This document shows positions 1 through 12,082 of a stretch of 64,000 nucleotides of DNA, piece by piece. Under the pieces are notes generated by a model. That model searched no databases and had not been told where the DNA came from. It was given only the letters and a program-made list of their open reading frames with translations. Made by a program: the position numbers and the translations under genes. The stretch is from Capitella teleta. Lineage: Eukaryota; Annelida; Polychaeta; Capitellidae. Every line of letters begins with the position of its first letter. The stretch's first letter is position 1. The stretch is taken from the NCBI GenBank assembly GCA_000328365.1, contig KB296213.1:137695-201694 (forward strand), in the 5' to 3' direction.

Positions 1-46
1 TCATCTCATTCTTCTGCTCACGAAGGACATCTAGCGGCCATTTTAG

Positions 47-155
47 GAAGGAAGTGCTCGGACGCACGTGGCTGCAGGATTACGCGAAGAGCAAACACGC
101 AGTCGACGAGGTGATGATCGTCATTCACAACAACACGTCTCCGTCTTGCGAAGAA
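47..155 (+). CDS. Possible internal exon of an upstream gene
   Basis: A 109-nt stretch is bounded by an acceptor-like TTTTAG (41-46) and a good donor GAA|GTACGT (156). It is open in the frame giving KEVLGRTWLQDYAK followed by about 22 more residues that end SPSCEE. Its composition is richer in GC than the flanks, as exons here tend to be. The frame is actually open from the window edge to about position 208, so the acceptor is not proven. I do not recognise the peptide family. It could belong to a gene lying mainly to the left, or be chance. Confidence 0.25.
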
Positions 156-321
156 GTACGTTATGATAATACAGAGCTTCGCAGTGGAATCAGAGAAAGT
201 GCGTTATGATACACGAGCCATTGTGATTCCTAATATCACTTGGTCATTGTAGGGGTAATTCATAAGGCATTGACGTCCATTTAAGCGTACTCTAGCATAA
301 AACTGCGTCTCTTTTTCATGA

Positions 322-412
322 CCCGTGATAGCTCAGTTGGTAGAGCGGAGGACTGTAGTGGTCTCGGTGAGCAGGCATCCTTAGGTCGGCGGTTCGACTC
401 CGTCTCGCGGGA
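322..412 (+). tRNA. tRNA-Tyr (GTA) with an 18-nt intron
   Basis: A full cloverleaf can be drawn. The acceptor stem CCCGTGA (322-328) pairs with TCGCGGG (405-411), with discriminator A412. The D arm is GCTC-AGTTGGTA-GAGC. The anticodon GTA lies at 355-357, the anticodon stem GAGGA pairs with TCCTT, and the T arm is GGCGG-TTCGACT-CCGTC. An 18-nt intron (359-376) interrupts the loop right after position 37, the canonical place for eukaryotic tRNA introns and a hallmark of tRNA-Tyr. The spliced length is 73 nt. T-rich sequence after 412 (TTTCTTTTT) suits RNA polymerase III termination. The gene looks functional. Confidence 0.95.
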
Positions 413-2863
413 TTTCTTTTTACGTTTTCAATTTGAGTAAAATGGAAAATTCAAAAAGTTTGCTTTCACCTGATGCGCTGCTGCCAATTTGAGCTACGAG
501 CGGAAAACAAACGACTCACAGCGATGGGTCGCTTTAAAACAATGCTGGAGATGTGCGTTCTGTCTATATCTCAATTCTGTGCATCCATCATCAACCTGCG
601 TTTCCTATGAAATGACCTGCATCATGCGTGTTGTTGTTTCGATTACTCCCTAAAATTCTGTCCCATGCGTTATTCCGATAGAATAATCATTTTGCCACCA
701 GTCAGGCGCAATTTTTGTTTTGTTTTTTTTTTGTTGTTGCTATTTTTCTTATTTTAACAAGCGATTTTCTAGGGCACCTACCATGGTTTCTCATCCTGAA
801 ACAGTAAAAAGGTCAGCCAGAGTGCACCACGCATGCGCTTTCGTTTCGTAAACAACAAAGATGTCCTTTTATGGCGAAGATGATCTGCTCTGATTGGCTG
901 AAATCGATAGCTTCACGAGGGCAACGGGACCAATCACGGCAAGCCCTCAACTGACGTTTGCCTCCTATACTTCGTAATGGAAGCCATTCTCCCATAGGTC
1001 CAATGCTAACCCCGATATTCGGAATGCATTATTTCCTTACGCTTGCATTCAGGCATGGTGTTTTTGGCACGGAATGCTATCAATTGGTGCTATGAGTCAA
1101 TAGAACATCACTTAAAATTCAGTTCCCCATCCAGTCCCAGTGGTTGTGAATACCCTTGCATGCCTACACAGATTACACTATAGCAGTTCTCTCGTTCTTC
1201 TTTCCTCCCTGCTTCATTCTTTCCTCCATCAAATGCCCCCTTCGTACTCAAACATTGAACTCTCTAGGATCACTAACTGCCCTGACTTTCCAGGCGAGAC
1301 CTGCCACATTATCCAATAGATGTGTTTCTATATAACCAGAGGAAATGCTGAGCTCGAATTTCTTCTCCAACTAACCCATTAACTGCCAATCACCTTTAGC
1401 TGTACGTGAAGAAGATCACCTTAAGTTTTCCTCAGAGTAACCCGTACTTGACACATTTTGCTCTTTCCCCAATGGTTAAGTTTTGCTCGTGACTAACCCA
1501 CGAGATCCCGTTTGATGAATATTAATATAGTCTAGAAATTCGAGTCCGAGTTCGGGCACTGGTCACTTTTTGTTTCCACCAATGGAGTCGATAATTCGTT
1601 ACGTAACCGAGGATTCAACATGATCCTCAGTTTTATCTTTTTGAGCTAGGGTCTAAGGCCTCTCAAACGGTATAGCGATCCAACATGCTCAGGTTCACAA
1701 GGCTAGCTGCGCTGCTGCTTGCTTGTGCACAACAGTTTTAACATGACTGCCGAGACATGTAACAATTATAGACACATTCCCGTGAAACGATCAGATTGAA
1801 TTATTATACGAGAGCATGACATTGTGCCGAACCCAGTGTTTTCGAATGAGAATCGCCCTCCTTTTCATGACTCTCGGGCAATCGATGGCTGCCGAGTGTC
1901 GATGCATATAGAAATATCTCCATTTGTGTTGATCTGCAAACTGATGGACGTGGGACAGGAAGGGGGAGCATGCAGTTATTGATCCCGCAAATGTGGGTAG
2001 ACCCACTGGGAACACAGCGACAGTTAGAAACCTTTTTTGTGCTCCATGAATTCCCAAAATCAATGCACAATAAGCGTCGATCTGTGAGCCTAATTAAGTC
2101 TTCGATCACGATTGATGGCAATGCTCTTAAGTGAGGGCACTGAGGTGCTACAGTCATCACCACTTAGTGAAAACTTTATCTAAACCAAATCCCCTCACCC
2201 CAGATCTCTGGGAATTTCTATGCCCTTGCGTATGTGGGCAGACTTAATGGATTCCCATGAGCTGTCGTGTGCCACCATGTATGAAGTGGGACGGGATCGT
2301 TTGGGATATTGAACATCCATGGTGGGCGTCCTCAGTCGCTGCAAGTTGTTTGTGATAAAATCAGCAAGCACGGTAAAAAGCAGATTCGGAGAAAACCTCG
2401 TCGGACCAAGATCTGAATCTAATGCAAGGTTTGTGTTTTCTGAAATTTGATTGCTTGTTTTTTTCGCTCGCTCATTTTTGGATCAGAATATCCAGAATAT
2501 TATATTTGTAGAATTGAAATTGTAGAATAAGATTGTAAGATGAAAAAAGCTTCGTCAATTGGTATAAACTTTTGAAATTACGAATCGGCCAAGAAAAAAA
2601 GTGTCATCCATGATCACAGTTGGATTTTTAATTTTCGTGCTGGGATATTGACATAAAAACTGTTACCTCAGCAGCACCTTTCAATTCGGATCAATTTAGC
2701 TTGGTTATTGACCCAGGACACTCATTAGTGGTTGCATGGTTAAATTAAATCCGGATACAACCACTTGCGCCAAGTAAATCTAACACGTGTAATCGACTAA
2801 AATTCCACGAATGTACAATGTACCAGAAATCGCCATTACTTGTACAATATTTAGTTACAGTTC
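413..2863. other. Intergenic, no gene seen
   Basis: About 2.4 kb between the tRNA and the channel gene. Open frames are short and unlike any family I know. It holds a T-rich run near 719-735 and an NRF-1-like palindrome (ACGCATGCGCT, 829-839). The promoter of the downstream channel should lie near 2.6-2.86 kb, but I see no clear core element. Confidence 0.6.
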
Positions 2864-5800
2864 TTGATTTTAAAAATGCGTCTTCAAATTCGGAAACTGC
2901 GTCAACGAAACCGGGTAGCCGCTAAATCCAAACGACCTGGCATTGCCTTCGCGTCCAACCAGAAGCAGTCGAAGGAACACAGCTGGAGGGACCACTACTG
3001 TTTCCTCACAGCGTCCGACTTCCCTGAAGACCGCCGAGGCAACGTTGCTCTGTCACACGTGTGGCATGGCTTCAAGGAGAAGACCACAGCTCACGGTGTG
3101 CCGCACATTGACCAGAGTAGAGGTGAAGTCTGCTGCCTCAATTCCCACCCACTCAAACTCTTATTGCAGGGGTGGTCAAGCGGACCTTCTGGAGTTTCAT
3201 TACAGCCATGATGATCAGCGGCCTTGGTTATAACTTATTCTCCATCAGCAAACTCTACTTTCGCTACCCAGTCGACGTCACCGTACGCTTGCTGCACCAG
3301 TCAGAGCTCAAATTCCCCGCGGTGACGGTGTGCAATATGTCCCCACTGAAACAATCAGCCGTAGACGCAGCTGCGAAACAGACACAGGTTTTAAGCAGAA
3401 AGAAACGGGCAACTGGTATTTATTCTTTTACTAAGTACATAAACCAGGAAACCGCTGATATCTAATGCCAGGCCTCGCCTGTTCTCCTGGCTGGGACGAA
3501 TACAACGGAATGTGCTACTTCGGGTCTACTGATAACAAGAACGCAGCTGATGCCGAGATTACCTGCAAGGCGTACAATGCCCATCTGGTCACCATTTCTG
3601 ACGTGGCTGAGCAAGTTTTTGTTAAGTCCATCCTGTAAGTGCTGTGTGACCATGACGACGGCACACTGAATAGTTTCTGTCACAGGAACCTCGCTGTGTA
3701 TGAATACTGGATCGGTTTAGTCAAACCTAGCGCAATAGGGCCATGGCGGTGGGTTGCAACAATGGACAAAGTGGTGCAAACCTTCTGGGCGTACGGTGAA
3801 CCGGACGGCACAGGACCATGTGGTCGATTAAAGAAGGAGTGGTGGAGGGATTGGGACTGCTCTGCACCTTTGAGATATGTTTGTGAGAAACCAGGTACAT
3901 GAGCTTCCATATAATAAACCCTCATTTGTTTCGTCTTTCTGTACTCAGTTGAAATGATTACGACAGAATTCGTCCCTACAGAACAAACTACCCAGCCTGA
4001 AACTACAGCACAAACTACCCAGGCTGAAACTACAGCACAAACTACCCAGGCTGAAACTACAGCACAAACTACCCAGCCTGAAACTACAACTCGCACTACC
4101 CAGGCTGAAACTACAGCACAAACTACCCAGGCTGAAACTACAGCACAAACTACCCAGCCTGAAACTACAACACAAACTACCCAGCCTGAAACTACAGCAC
4201 AAACTACCCAGGCTGAAACTACAGCACAAACTACCCAGCCTGAAACTACAGCACACACTAAGCATCCTGGAATCTACAGCACACACTACACAGCCTGAAA
4301 TTACAGCACCCAATACACAACCTGATATGGAACGGAGTGCCACCTCAATCACATCTGAGGTCAACACACGCTACTCTTCATCTCTCAGTTCTAAATGGAC
4401 GTCCAAGGACGGTCTTCCTGCTGCCTCTCTACAATCCTGTTGCTGCACCTGCTGCTTCACTGATGATTTAAATTCCTGCTCCAAATGCTCCTCTGCTGAT
4501 CACTCATCCTGCCCTGTTTCAACCCCTACCCCAACCCCTTCTCCAACTTCCACCACTAAAGCGCCCTCTTCTACAACTACCACAAATCCACCGACATTGA
4601 AACCGATTAACGGCAGCAAGTTTCCGGAGCGTGTTGAAACTAGGGAAGACTTTCAGCAGGAGGAAGTACTCACTGAGGAGTTAGCTGATATCCCCGTGGA
4701 GAGCAAAAGTGTCCTGGGTTTCAGTGCCACTGATCTTGTCCTTGATTGCCAATTCGCTGGAGTCGAGTGCTTCCCGAGGTTAGCGTGTGCAATATATTTA
4801 ACACAATATGCAGATTATGGATTATTGTTATTTGCAGCTTATTTTCCACGTTCTACAGTGCAGTACACGGAAATTGCTACATTTTCAACTCGGGATGGAA
4901 CTCGAGTTTACCACTAGTTCAGTCAACCAAAGTTGGTCGGAGATACGGTGAAAATACGACGACTGAAGCTGCGTTGCATGATGTTCTGCTTTTAGGTCTT
5001 CATATGATCATTAACATTGACCAAGATGACTATGTGAAGGAAGTTGGAGACACGGCAGGTATCCGCATGGTGACTCACCCTCAGACGCGAATGCCATTCC
5101 CAGAGGACGAGGGTATAACCATCAGTCCGGGTCATTCCACTTCCATCGGACTGAGGCAGGTTGGTATGACAACGGGCACTGGCTTCAGCTGATGGATTTT
5201 CCCAGGTGCAAATTGGAAGGGAGCCCCATCCATACGGTAACTGCACACTTCCAGAATTGAAGAACATCACCAGAAATGTGTATGAGGAATTATACAATGT
5301 CCAATACAGCACCACCGTGAGACTTTGGTGACATTCCATGCAGCCTCATTGTCTTAAAGACTTCTGTTCTCTGTAGGGCTGTCAGAGAACGTGTTACCAG
5401 AGAAATGTGATCGAAAATTGCGGGTGTGGAGATCCGTACTACCCGATGCACGGGGCAGCCTATGGAAACACCAAGGTGCTGGCTTGCCAATCGTCCAACA
5501 CTACGCAAGGTCCGTTAATCTTTGATATATTCACGCTGACATAGAATTAAGCCACGCCATTATTTCTGGTTTCCAGATGATTGCAAATACAACATTCAGC
5601 AGCTCTTTGCCTTGAAACAAATCGGCTGTGACTGTCCGGACTCTTGCTCGTAAGACCTTCGTTCGCTCTGCTTGATCTTTGACCTTTGATTTCGGTTTTC
5701 AAGAGACACGATGTACACAATGGAAGTCTCTCTCGGTCAGTGGCCATCCAACGTCCAGAAGGTGAGTGTTGAAAAACAGACCTACCACCTGTAACATAAT

Positions 5801-6332
5801 GCTTGCAGGATACTATTTTCACGAAACTGTCGGAGAAGATGGGCGACCGAATCCTGAGCCCGGACTACGACTACGAATCGAACCTGATTAAACTGGAAGT
5901 ATATTACGAGGAATTTAACTTCGAGCAAATTGACGAGAGACCATCATACACGGTGAGATCTCACTGCTTCTCGTTCTTATTAATTTTCTACACCTCCTTG
6001 CTCAGACGTGGAGCTACATGTCCGATGTGGGAGGCGTCTTGGGCCTCTGGATAGGATTCTCCCTCATGACAGTCTTCGAGTTCATTGAACTCGGTGCTGA
6101 CTTCACAGTTTGGCTCATTGCCAAGAACTGTTCCAAAAGAACAACTCCCGTGCAGAGCATAGCCAAGCAGACGCCCGTCGCAGAGGAGGACGTTATGCCC
6201 TCCGATGACTTCTGTGCCCCGTATTTCCTGTCCTCCGCACCCTCTGCCCCTGATCTCCCCACCCGCACTCCCCCTCCTCCGTACCTCTCCCGACCAAATA
6301 GCCAAGCTGGACATCATGCAAACGCTATGTAA
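2864..6332 (+). CDS. DEG/ENaC-family channel with inserted C-type lectin domain and mucin-like repeat
   Basis: Twelve exons: 2864-3122, 3170-3415, 3472-3634, 3686-3894, 3949-4778, 4838-5159, 5206-5316, 5377-5509, 5577-5649, 5704-5761, 5809-5952, 6006-6332. Introns are 46-67 nt and GT-AG. The model gives about 957 aa. Family hallmarks, in order: a TTAHGVPHI segment with the HG gating motif (~77-78); TM1 (~93-114); KFPAVTVCN; then, after the inserts, HGNCYIFNSG, NIDQDDYV, SIGLRQV, a YS..GCQRTCYQ..ENCGCGDPYYP Cys-rich segment, and TM2 with selectivity-filter GFS (~866-868, G/S-X-S type). The C-terminus has PPPPY (938-942), a PPPxY motif as in ENaC subunits. Known members are trimeric cation channels, typically 500-650 aa. 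This one is longer because of a C-type lectin domain, Thr-rich repeats and a Cys-rich stretch in the finger region. Oddity: exon 5 has one surplus base for the frame (about 4255-4282). The start is uncertain (Met at 2864 or 2876, or an upstream exon). Confidence 0.85.
3472..3894 (+). other. C-type lectin-like domain encoded by exons 3-4 of the channel
   Basis: Residues about 172-290 of the channel form a long-form C-type lectin-like fold with six cysteines: ACSPGWDEYNGMCYF, ITCKAYNAHLVTISD, GPCGRL, WRDWDCSAP and YVCEKP. The core WIGL is present (EYWIGLVK). At the calcium-site positions the usual EPN/QPD and WND appear as EPD and WRD, so calcium-dependent sugar binding is possible but not assured. 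The two exons have boundary phases 1 and 1 overall, so the lectin cassette is a symmetric module. Exon shuffling could insert such a module without disturbing the channel frame. Confidence 0.85.
3984..4335 (+). repeat. Coding 27-bp minisatellite (Thr-rich 9-residue repeat)
   Basis: Ten near-identical 27-bp units (about 3984-4253) encode QTTQ(P/A)ETT(A/T), followed by two or three decayed units to about 4335. Such Thr/Pro-rich repeats are typical O-glycosylated stalks, here predicted to hold the lectin domain away from the channel body. Units differ at only a few bases, pointing to recent expansion or homogenisation and likely length polymorphism. The first decayed unit is 28 rather than 27 nt and shifts the frame by one. 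No GT donor exists between about 3975 and 4330, so splicing does not account for it. An assembly or allelic indel is the simplest explanation. Confidence 0.85.
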
Positions 6333-6500
6333 ACAACGTTGTCCATTTCGTTTAAGACCAGCTTGCACGTAGTATAAGAAATAAGCTGTTGTGTACAATG
6401 GGCCACCACTTCACAAGTAGAATTTTCACGCCCACTAAGTTTCTGCATGTTTAATTTATTCTTTCAGAGAAACTCATTTCGATCAGCAACAATGATCGAC

Positions 6501-6535
<35 letters not shown>

Positions 6536-9500
6536 ACTTAGAGGCTGCTTTGTGAAATATACAGAGAACGTGTACATGCGGTTGTGCACACATTTCTTTA
6601 TGCTGAATATGGCTTATAATGTTTGCCCATTTATTTTTCGTTTGAGTATGCTTCTGTTACGCCAATGTGCTTCATCACCAAAGCCTACCAACTGTATGTT
6701 GATCACACGCAGATTCAACTGTTTCCGAGCAGCTAATGTACACGTGTAATACTTTATTGGAAATCGTGAAATGGAATACTGCAATCTCTACTGAGTCCAA
6801 CGATATAATATATGTATTATATTAGTATGACGTCATTGCATCAAGTTGATCTGCGATATTGGATCCATTGTTTGGTGAAGCACTGCTACTCACAACATAT
6901 ACAGGGTGTCCAAAGAATTATGTTTTCATTTTTGGAGGGCTGTTTATAAACCAAACTATATGAGTTCCTCTCTAATTGTTCTCCTCAGTCTTCGGCAACC
7001 GCTCAACGCGTGAAGTTCTTATATATAAGACTGGCGTTAGGAGATGTTCTGCTTTACATCGGTGCTATTTATTTTGGACTAATTAGTATGTGGTAATTTA
7101 TAGCTTTCTGTGGTGAGGTTTGTATATGACAATAATTTATTTAAATATTTATAGCACAACAACACGTCTTGTCTCTGAGTCAACCTCAACTGATGAACGT
7201 CTTCCGGTTTTATTTATAATCATGGTGATTACAAGCGAACGTCACATATTCACGTCACGGCTGGCACCCCCACCCCTCTCCTCAAATCCTGAGTACACCC
7301 ATGCGACAGTTCTATAATAGATAATAGATGCCTTTGAAACTGATCAGGTAATGAAGATTACCGACGCACAATTATCTGAAATAAGGCTTTGCATGTGATA
7401 CACATGGTTAGTTAATTACTATACGAGTATTACTCACATTTACAGGTACTATAATAACAGTAATCCCATCAATTACCAAAGAGAGAGAGTTCAATTCAAA
7501 CCCATTCACAACGAATATCAGAGGCTTGTATTGACTTGTCACTGGTCACTGACTAGAGACCCTTCCTCCATCATGAAGTGTCCACGTCCAGTTTCCACGA
7601 CGAAACCAAATATCGCTTGGAGCATTAGGCCTTCTAGTATCTCCTCAATTTACAGCTCGGGCATCACAATGCTCTCCCGTGAAATGCATGCTAGTATCTG
7701 ATGAAGCCAGCGATCTCTCCTCGACCTTCGAAACTTACCTAAACCAGATGGATGATTTTTAACCTTTTTAGATCGAAATTTTATCCATATGCATGTGCAT
7801 GTTAATCTTATCCATATGCATGTGCATGTTAATCTGAGTTGACGTCACTCGTCCAAATTCACGGTGAACGCAGATTTTTTCTTTGGATAATAATTCAATT
7901 TATAGAAGTTTCACAGGTGTGAGCAAGAATCATTCTGAATCCTCGGTAACATAACGGATTATTGAATCCATTGACGAAAACCCAAAGTGCTCTGACTCTA
8001 TAGAAGACTTAGCGTTATGATTCCAGTTTCAATGCATTCGTAATCCATAGGAAGAATACAATTTACTGTTAACACGACTTCATCAGGTTTTCCTGATTTA
8101 ACTAGACGAGCAGTCAGTCCGGTTAGATCTGGAAATGAGAAGGGGAAAAGAGTCGATGTGGCATTAATGAAGCTGTGTTCACATTAAATGTTAACCTTAC
8201 TATAATTATATTAAATGACCAAAGAATTAATTGAAATCTCCAGGTTCTTTGGTGATGCGCATACTTAGCCATTTGCGTGTTTGTAAACAGGACATGTATG
8301 AGCCAGACGATTATGAGAAGCCCTAAAGGAAAACATTCTATGACAAGGACGTATCGTGAATTTACTTCTCATTGTTCTCCGTGAAACCTGTAAAACCAAT
8401 CAGTTGATATTACGATCTTTGTCCTTGTGTATATGCATGCATACAGTGATGATGAAATCAACAGTAAGTCTTGACGAACATGCATCAGCATGTACGCCTT
8501 ATATGAGATATTGAATGCAATTTTAGTTTAGCATAAACAACTTACAAGGCACCCCCATCTGCAGATTGGAGATGGTTTTCAATTTTTCTAAACACTATAC
8601 AAGGTGTGCATATTTGGTGTGCATATTTGGTGTGCATTACGCACACGTGCCCCACACGGAGCGCAATTTTATCATCTTTGCTGTAATGGCCAAAAGCGAA
8701 AAAAGAAAAAAAAAAGTAGCATAATCGCAGTGATAGCGAACGATCCATAATGCGGTTGCAATTGGTGTTATTAGCTGAGAGAGCCTGAGGTTTGTATTAA
8801 AGGAATGGGCAGGATGTAATCATGTTCATTTGTTATCGGAATTAATGACATTAATGGAGGCAGAAGAGCCCCCTAAAAGCTGCTTTCTGCGCCAATAATT
8901 ACGAAAGATGCAACGACGAGGTGCGCATGGCTTTGTACGGCGCATGCGCAATGACCTATTGCTCTGCGACCACGTGATTAACGTACTGAACTGGGCGGTG
9001 GTGTCTCCATCTGGCGATGGCTTTGTCAGTCGCTTAGCTGGCATTTTGGCGATTGATTGTGAGTCGGAGGATTTTGCGATCATAAACGGGTGTTGATTTC
9101 GTCATGCTGTACATTACAACACACGATTCATTCAGAGTTCTCTGCAGCGATTCTAGCAGTGGCTTACACTGTGCTTCTGGGTGGGGTGCGCTATGGTGCC
9201 ACACTATACGGTGACTCAAAAACTGTCTTTTGTATTTCAGTGCATTTATACACTTGATGATTGCATGCAATGGTATAAAATGACATTTTTATCTCAATTG
9301 AACTGCTCTTTCTCGTTGTTGTCTTGACACAGGGACGCAAGGAATTGATAGATTACCTCATCTGGGTACATCGCATGCTTTGCTTCCAAAATTCGACTTA
9401 CATAATATGTATAATATCCATTAATAGGCCTCTACACAATGAAACCAATGATTGGCCTTTATAACTGAGTCACTGATAGCATGAAATCATACGAAACTGA

Positions 9501-11996
9501 AGTGAAGTCGAACAGATGTAATTGACACTTATGCGAAATGGACATCGCACGGGGAAACCTTGCCGTGAGTGAAGGGAAGCTCCAGTGTAATGCAACGCCT
9601 TAATTGCAGTCTTGATTTGGGCGTCCGTGCACCGCGACATCAAACCGGCAATCAAGCAGAGATGTTCGTATTTGGACAGCAGATGTCAAAGGAAAAAGGA
9701 TGTTGGATTGAATTAGCGCTCGAACAAAGTGTGCGTGCTCATTCGGACAATCGACCCGTAATTGGCGCTCAAGAGGAGCTTTCGCCTGGAGCTGGGAATA
9801 AGAAGGAAAAAAAGGCGATTGGGCGAAGAGAACTCTTTGGAGCAACAGGCAGATTGTGTGAATTTAGATGAAGGATGAGGAAGCGGAGGTGGATGGGGGA
9901 GGAGGGTTCGGTGATGAGGATGTCAAGATGCATGAGATGTACAAATGGGGGTGAGGCAGAGATGATGACGTCACAAATGTTATCAGCTCGGATGAGCAGC
10001 CACGGACAGTGCGGCTATTCAGGAGAGAACCCCAGGTACCTTCTTTTGGGTCGAGAGTGCCGCTGCCTGGTCGCACTGACAAAGCAGTCAACTGCCACTT
10101 GACGGTGCGCATGCCCGCGTGTTGATTTCCGGGGAGGTGCTCGGCGCAGACAGCGGCCGTAACTCAATCATTTGGTAATTCACTTGATCCGTGTAATTTT
10201 CCTGACAGATTAATGATGAAATTCAATAAACGAGGCTCGACGCCTGCTCACGCAGCGCAGTCGCCAAGCACTTCCCAGGGGATCCCGGGTGTTGCTAAGG
10301 GGCGGAGCGAGGCGACGAGAGGCACCTGCAGATTGTTGATTAGCTCTGTTATGATTCATAAGCGGTGTGCACGTGAAAGCCGTGCGCCGTGCCTGCTCAA
10401 TGAGCGTTAATGCAGAACTCTGGTGCGCTGTCCTCTCGACCAATTTCGCATTTGACGCCGTCGAGCTGCTCTGGACTGACGCTGACATCAACACTGCGGC
10501 TGCTTCTGTGTCGATCGGTTGGTGCATCTTGTTCATTTCGACTCCGGTGAAACTTGTAATATCAATTTATGAGGTTTTTGCATTTTAATGCATGTAGTAA
10601 ATAATTCTGAAGCTACAGATCAATCAGTTTACTGCATGTACCATACATGTTTTAAAAATTAACCAAATACTGAATAATGAGTGTTCGCATACATGTGCCT
10701 TCGGTGAGGTTTCTCCAAAAAGGAAAAACAAAGTGAAATTTATTCAGAATAGCTTAATATAATCATGAGAACTGCACGCTACTGATTAAAACCTAGACAT
10801 CGCATCCTGCTTCGACTTCATGAGTGACGTCAGCCACCTGACCTCAGGGTCGCTCTCTCTGGGGTCACAAAGGTCACACCTGAACTCCAATCATCAAGCT
10901 TCATTACGACACATGCTTTAGGTTCTTAGACAGCAAGAGATATTCCGGTTTAACGGGAAGCTTTAAACTGTCGACAACTTTAATGCATTATATTCAATCA
11001 GAATCAGTTATAAAAAGAGTCTTGAATGAGCATGACAATAACATTCATTGAGTCTAAAATGGAAGTAGCAATCTCGCAAAAAAAAACTTCCTTTCCACAA
11101 CGATGGCAATCATTGAATGGACATTATATAAATAGGTTACTCATGATAGCCACCTGGCCCTCTGTTGCAAGGGCCCTAACTAGCTCCATCCTGGGTGTCG
11201 CCTCCACCTTAAGTAGCAGCCAATTCTCTCCTCCCAACCAATTTTGAGACTGAACTGAAAAAGACAATTGGTGTGGCTTCGCTTCATTGTCGTGCTGTCA
11301 GGAACGATTTGCACTCGTGTATCCTGTTAAAGTAGAATTACCCGCTGTCTCAAGGAGATCCCTTAGGTGCTTCTCACTATAAATGCCTCCCAGGCAGAAT
11401 GAGCAGATCGCTTCCTTGCTCTCCGAATTCTCCTTAGGTGAGATTTCGGGAAAAATTACGACAGCAACTTCAGCAACTTCAGTTGCTGTAAGTGTTCCAC
11501 TGCGAAATGCTATCTGAATTTTGTGCGTTTTGCTTCTCGTGGTGTAATCATAACGTTACTTCATTCAGCTTGTGTCTTGTTTTGGCCCAATGCGACCAAT
11601 TTGGATGTGCTAATGAGCAATAAACAACACGGAGGCAAAGAGGGCTTTTATTCTCTGGAGGGCTCACTCACTCGCGCCTATGTTGTTGTTCATTTTGAGT
11701 TCTCTTCTTAATGGTCGCTTTGTCTCACCAGTGTCCACCTGGGCCTTAAGCTCATTAGGTAGTGCTTGTGTTCACCTGTGTACTCTACGCCAACGGGTGA
11801 AGATGCAGAGAACCGACCTTGTGATTAGCTCTTAATGATAATTAGCCGACGTGGGCCGGTGAGTTTGGAGATAGACAAACACCACTTTCACCCAGTCGCA
11901 ATTTAACGGTCTAGAGAACTCGAAAGTTGACTTTACTTAGCGCTAATTAAATCCACGCTGATAATTAGGTAAGTAATTGGCTAATGACCGCCGCGC

Positions 11997-12082
11997 CATA
12001 TAAGACTCTCCTCATCAAAGTCACCGCATTTACCTCTCCAGAGATACAGGCGCGCGTCGTGCTCGCTTCGTTTTGCCCGAAG
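11997..12082 (+). promoter_or_regulatory. Possible TATA promoter with non-coding first exon
   Basis: CATATAAG (11997-12004) is followed by about 75 nt of GC-balanced sequence that ends in a consensus donor, GAAG|GTAAGT (12082/12083). TATA, then a short exon-like stretch, then a strong donor is the signature of a 5' untranslated exon. It could be a distal first exon of BSX or of a non-coding RNA. No matching acceptor can be assigned from sequence alone. Confidence 0.3.

Noticed and set aside
3680-4367. Antisense frames of 140-192 aa with repeating CSFRLGSLC or VVSGWVVCA
   Set aside because: Shadows of the sense-strand Thr-rich coding repeat.
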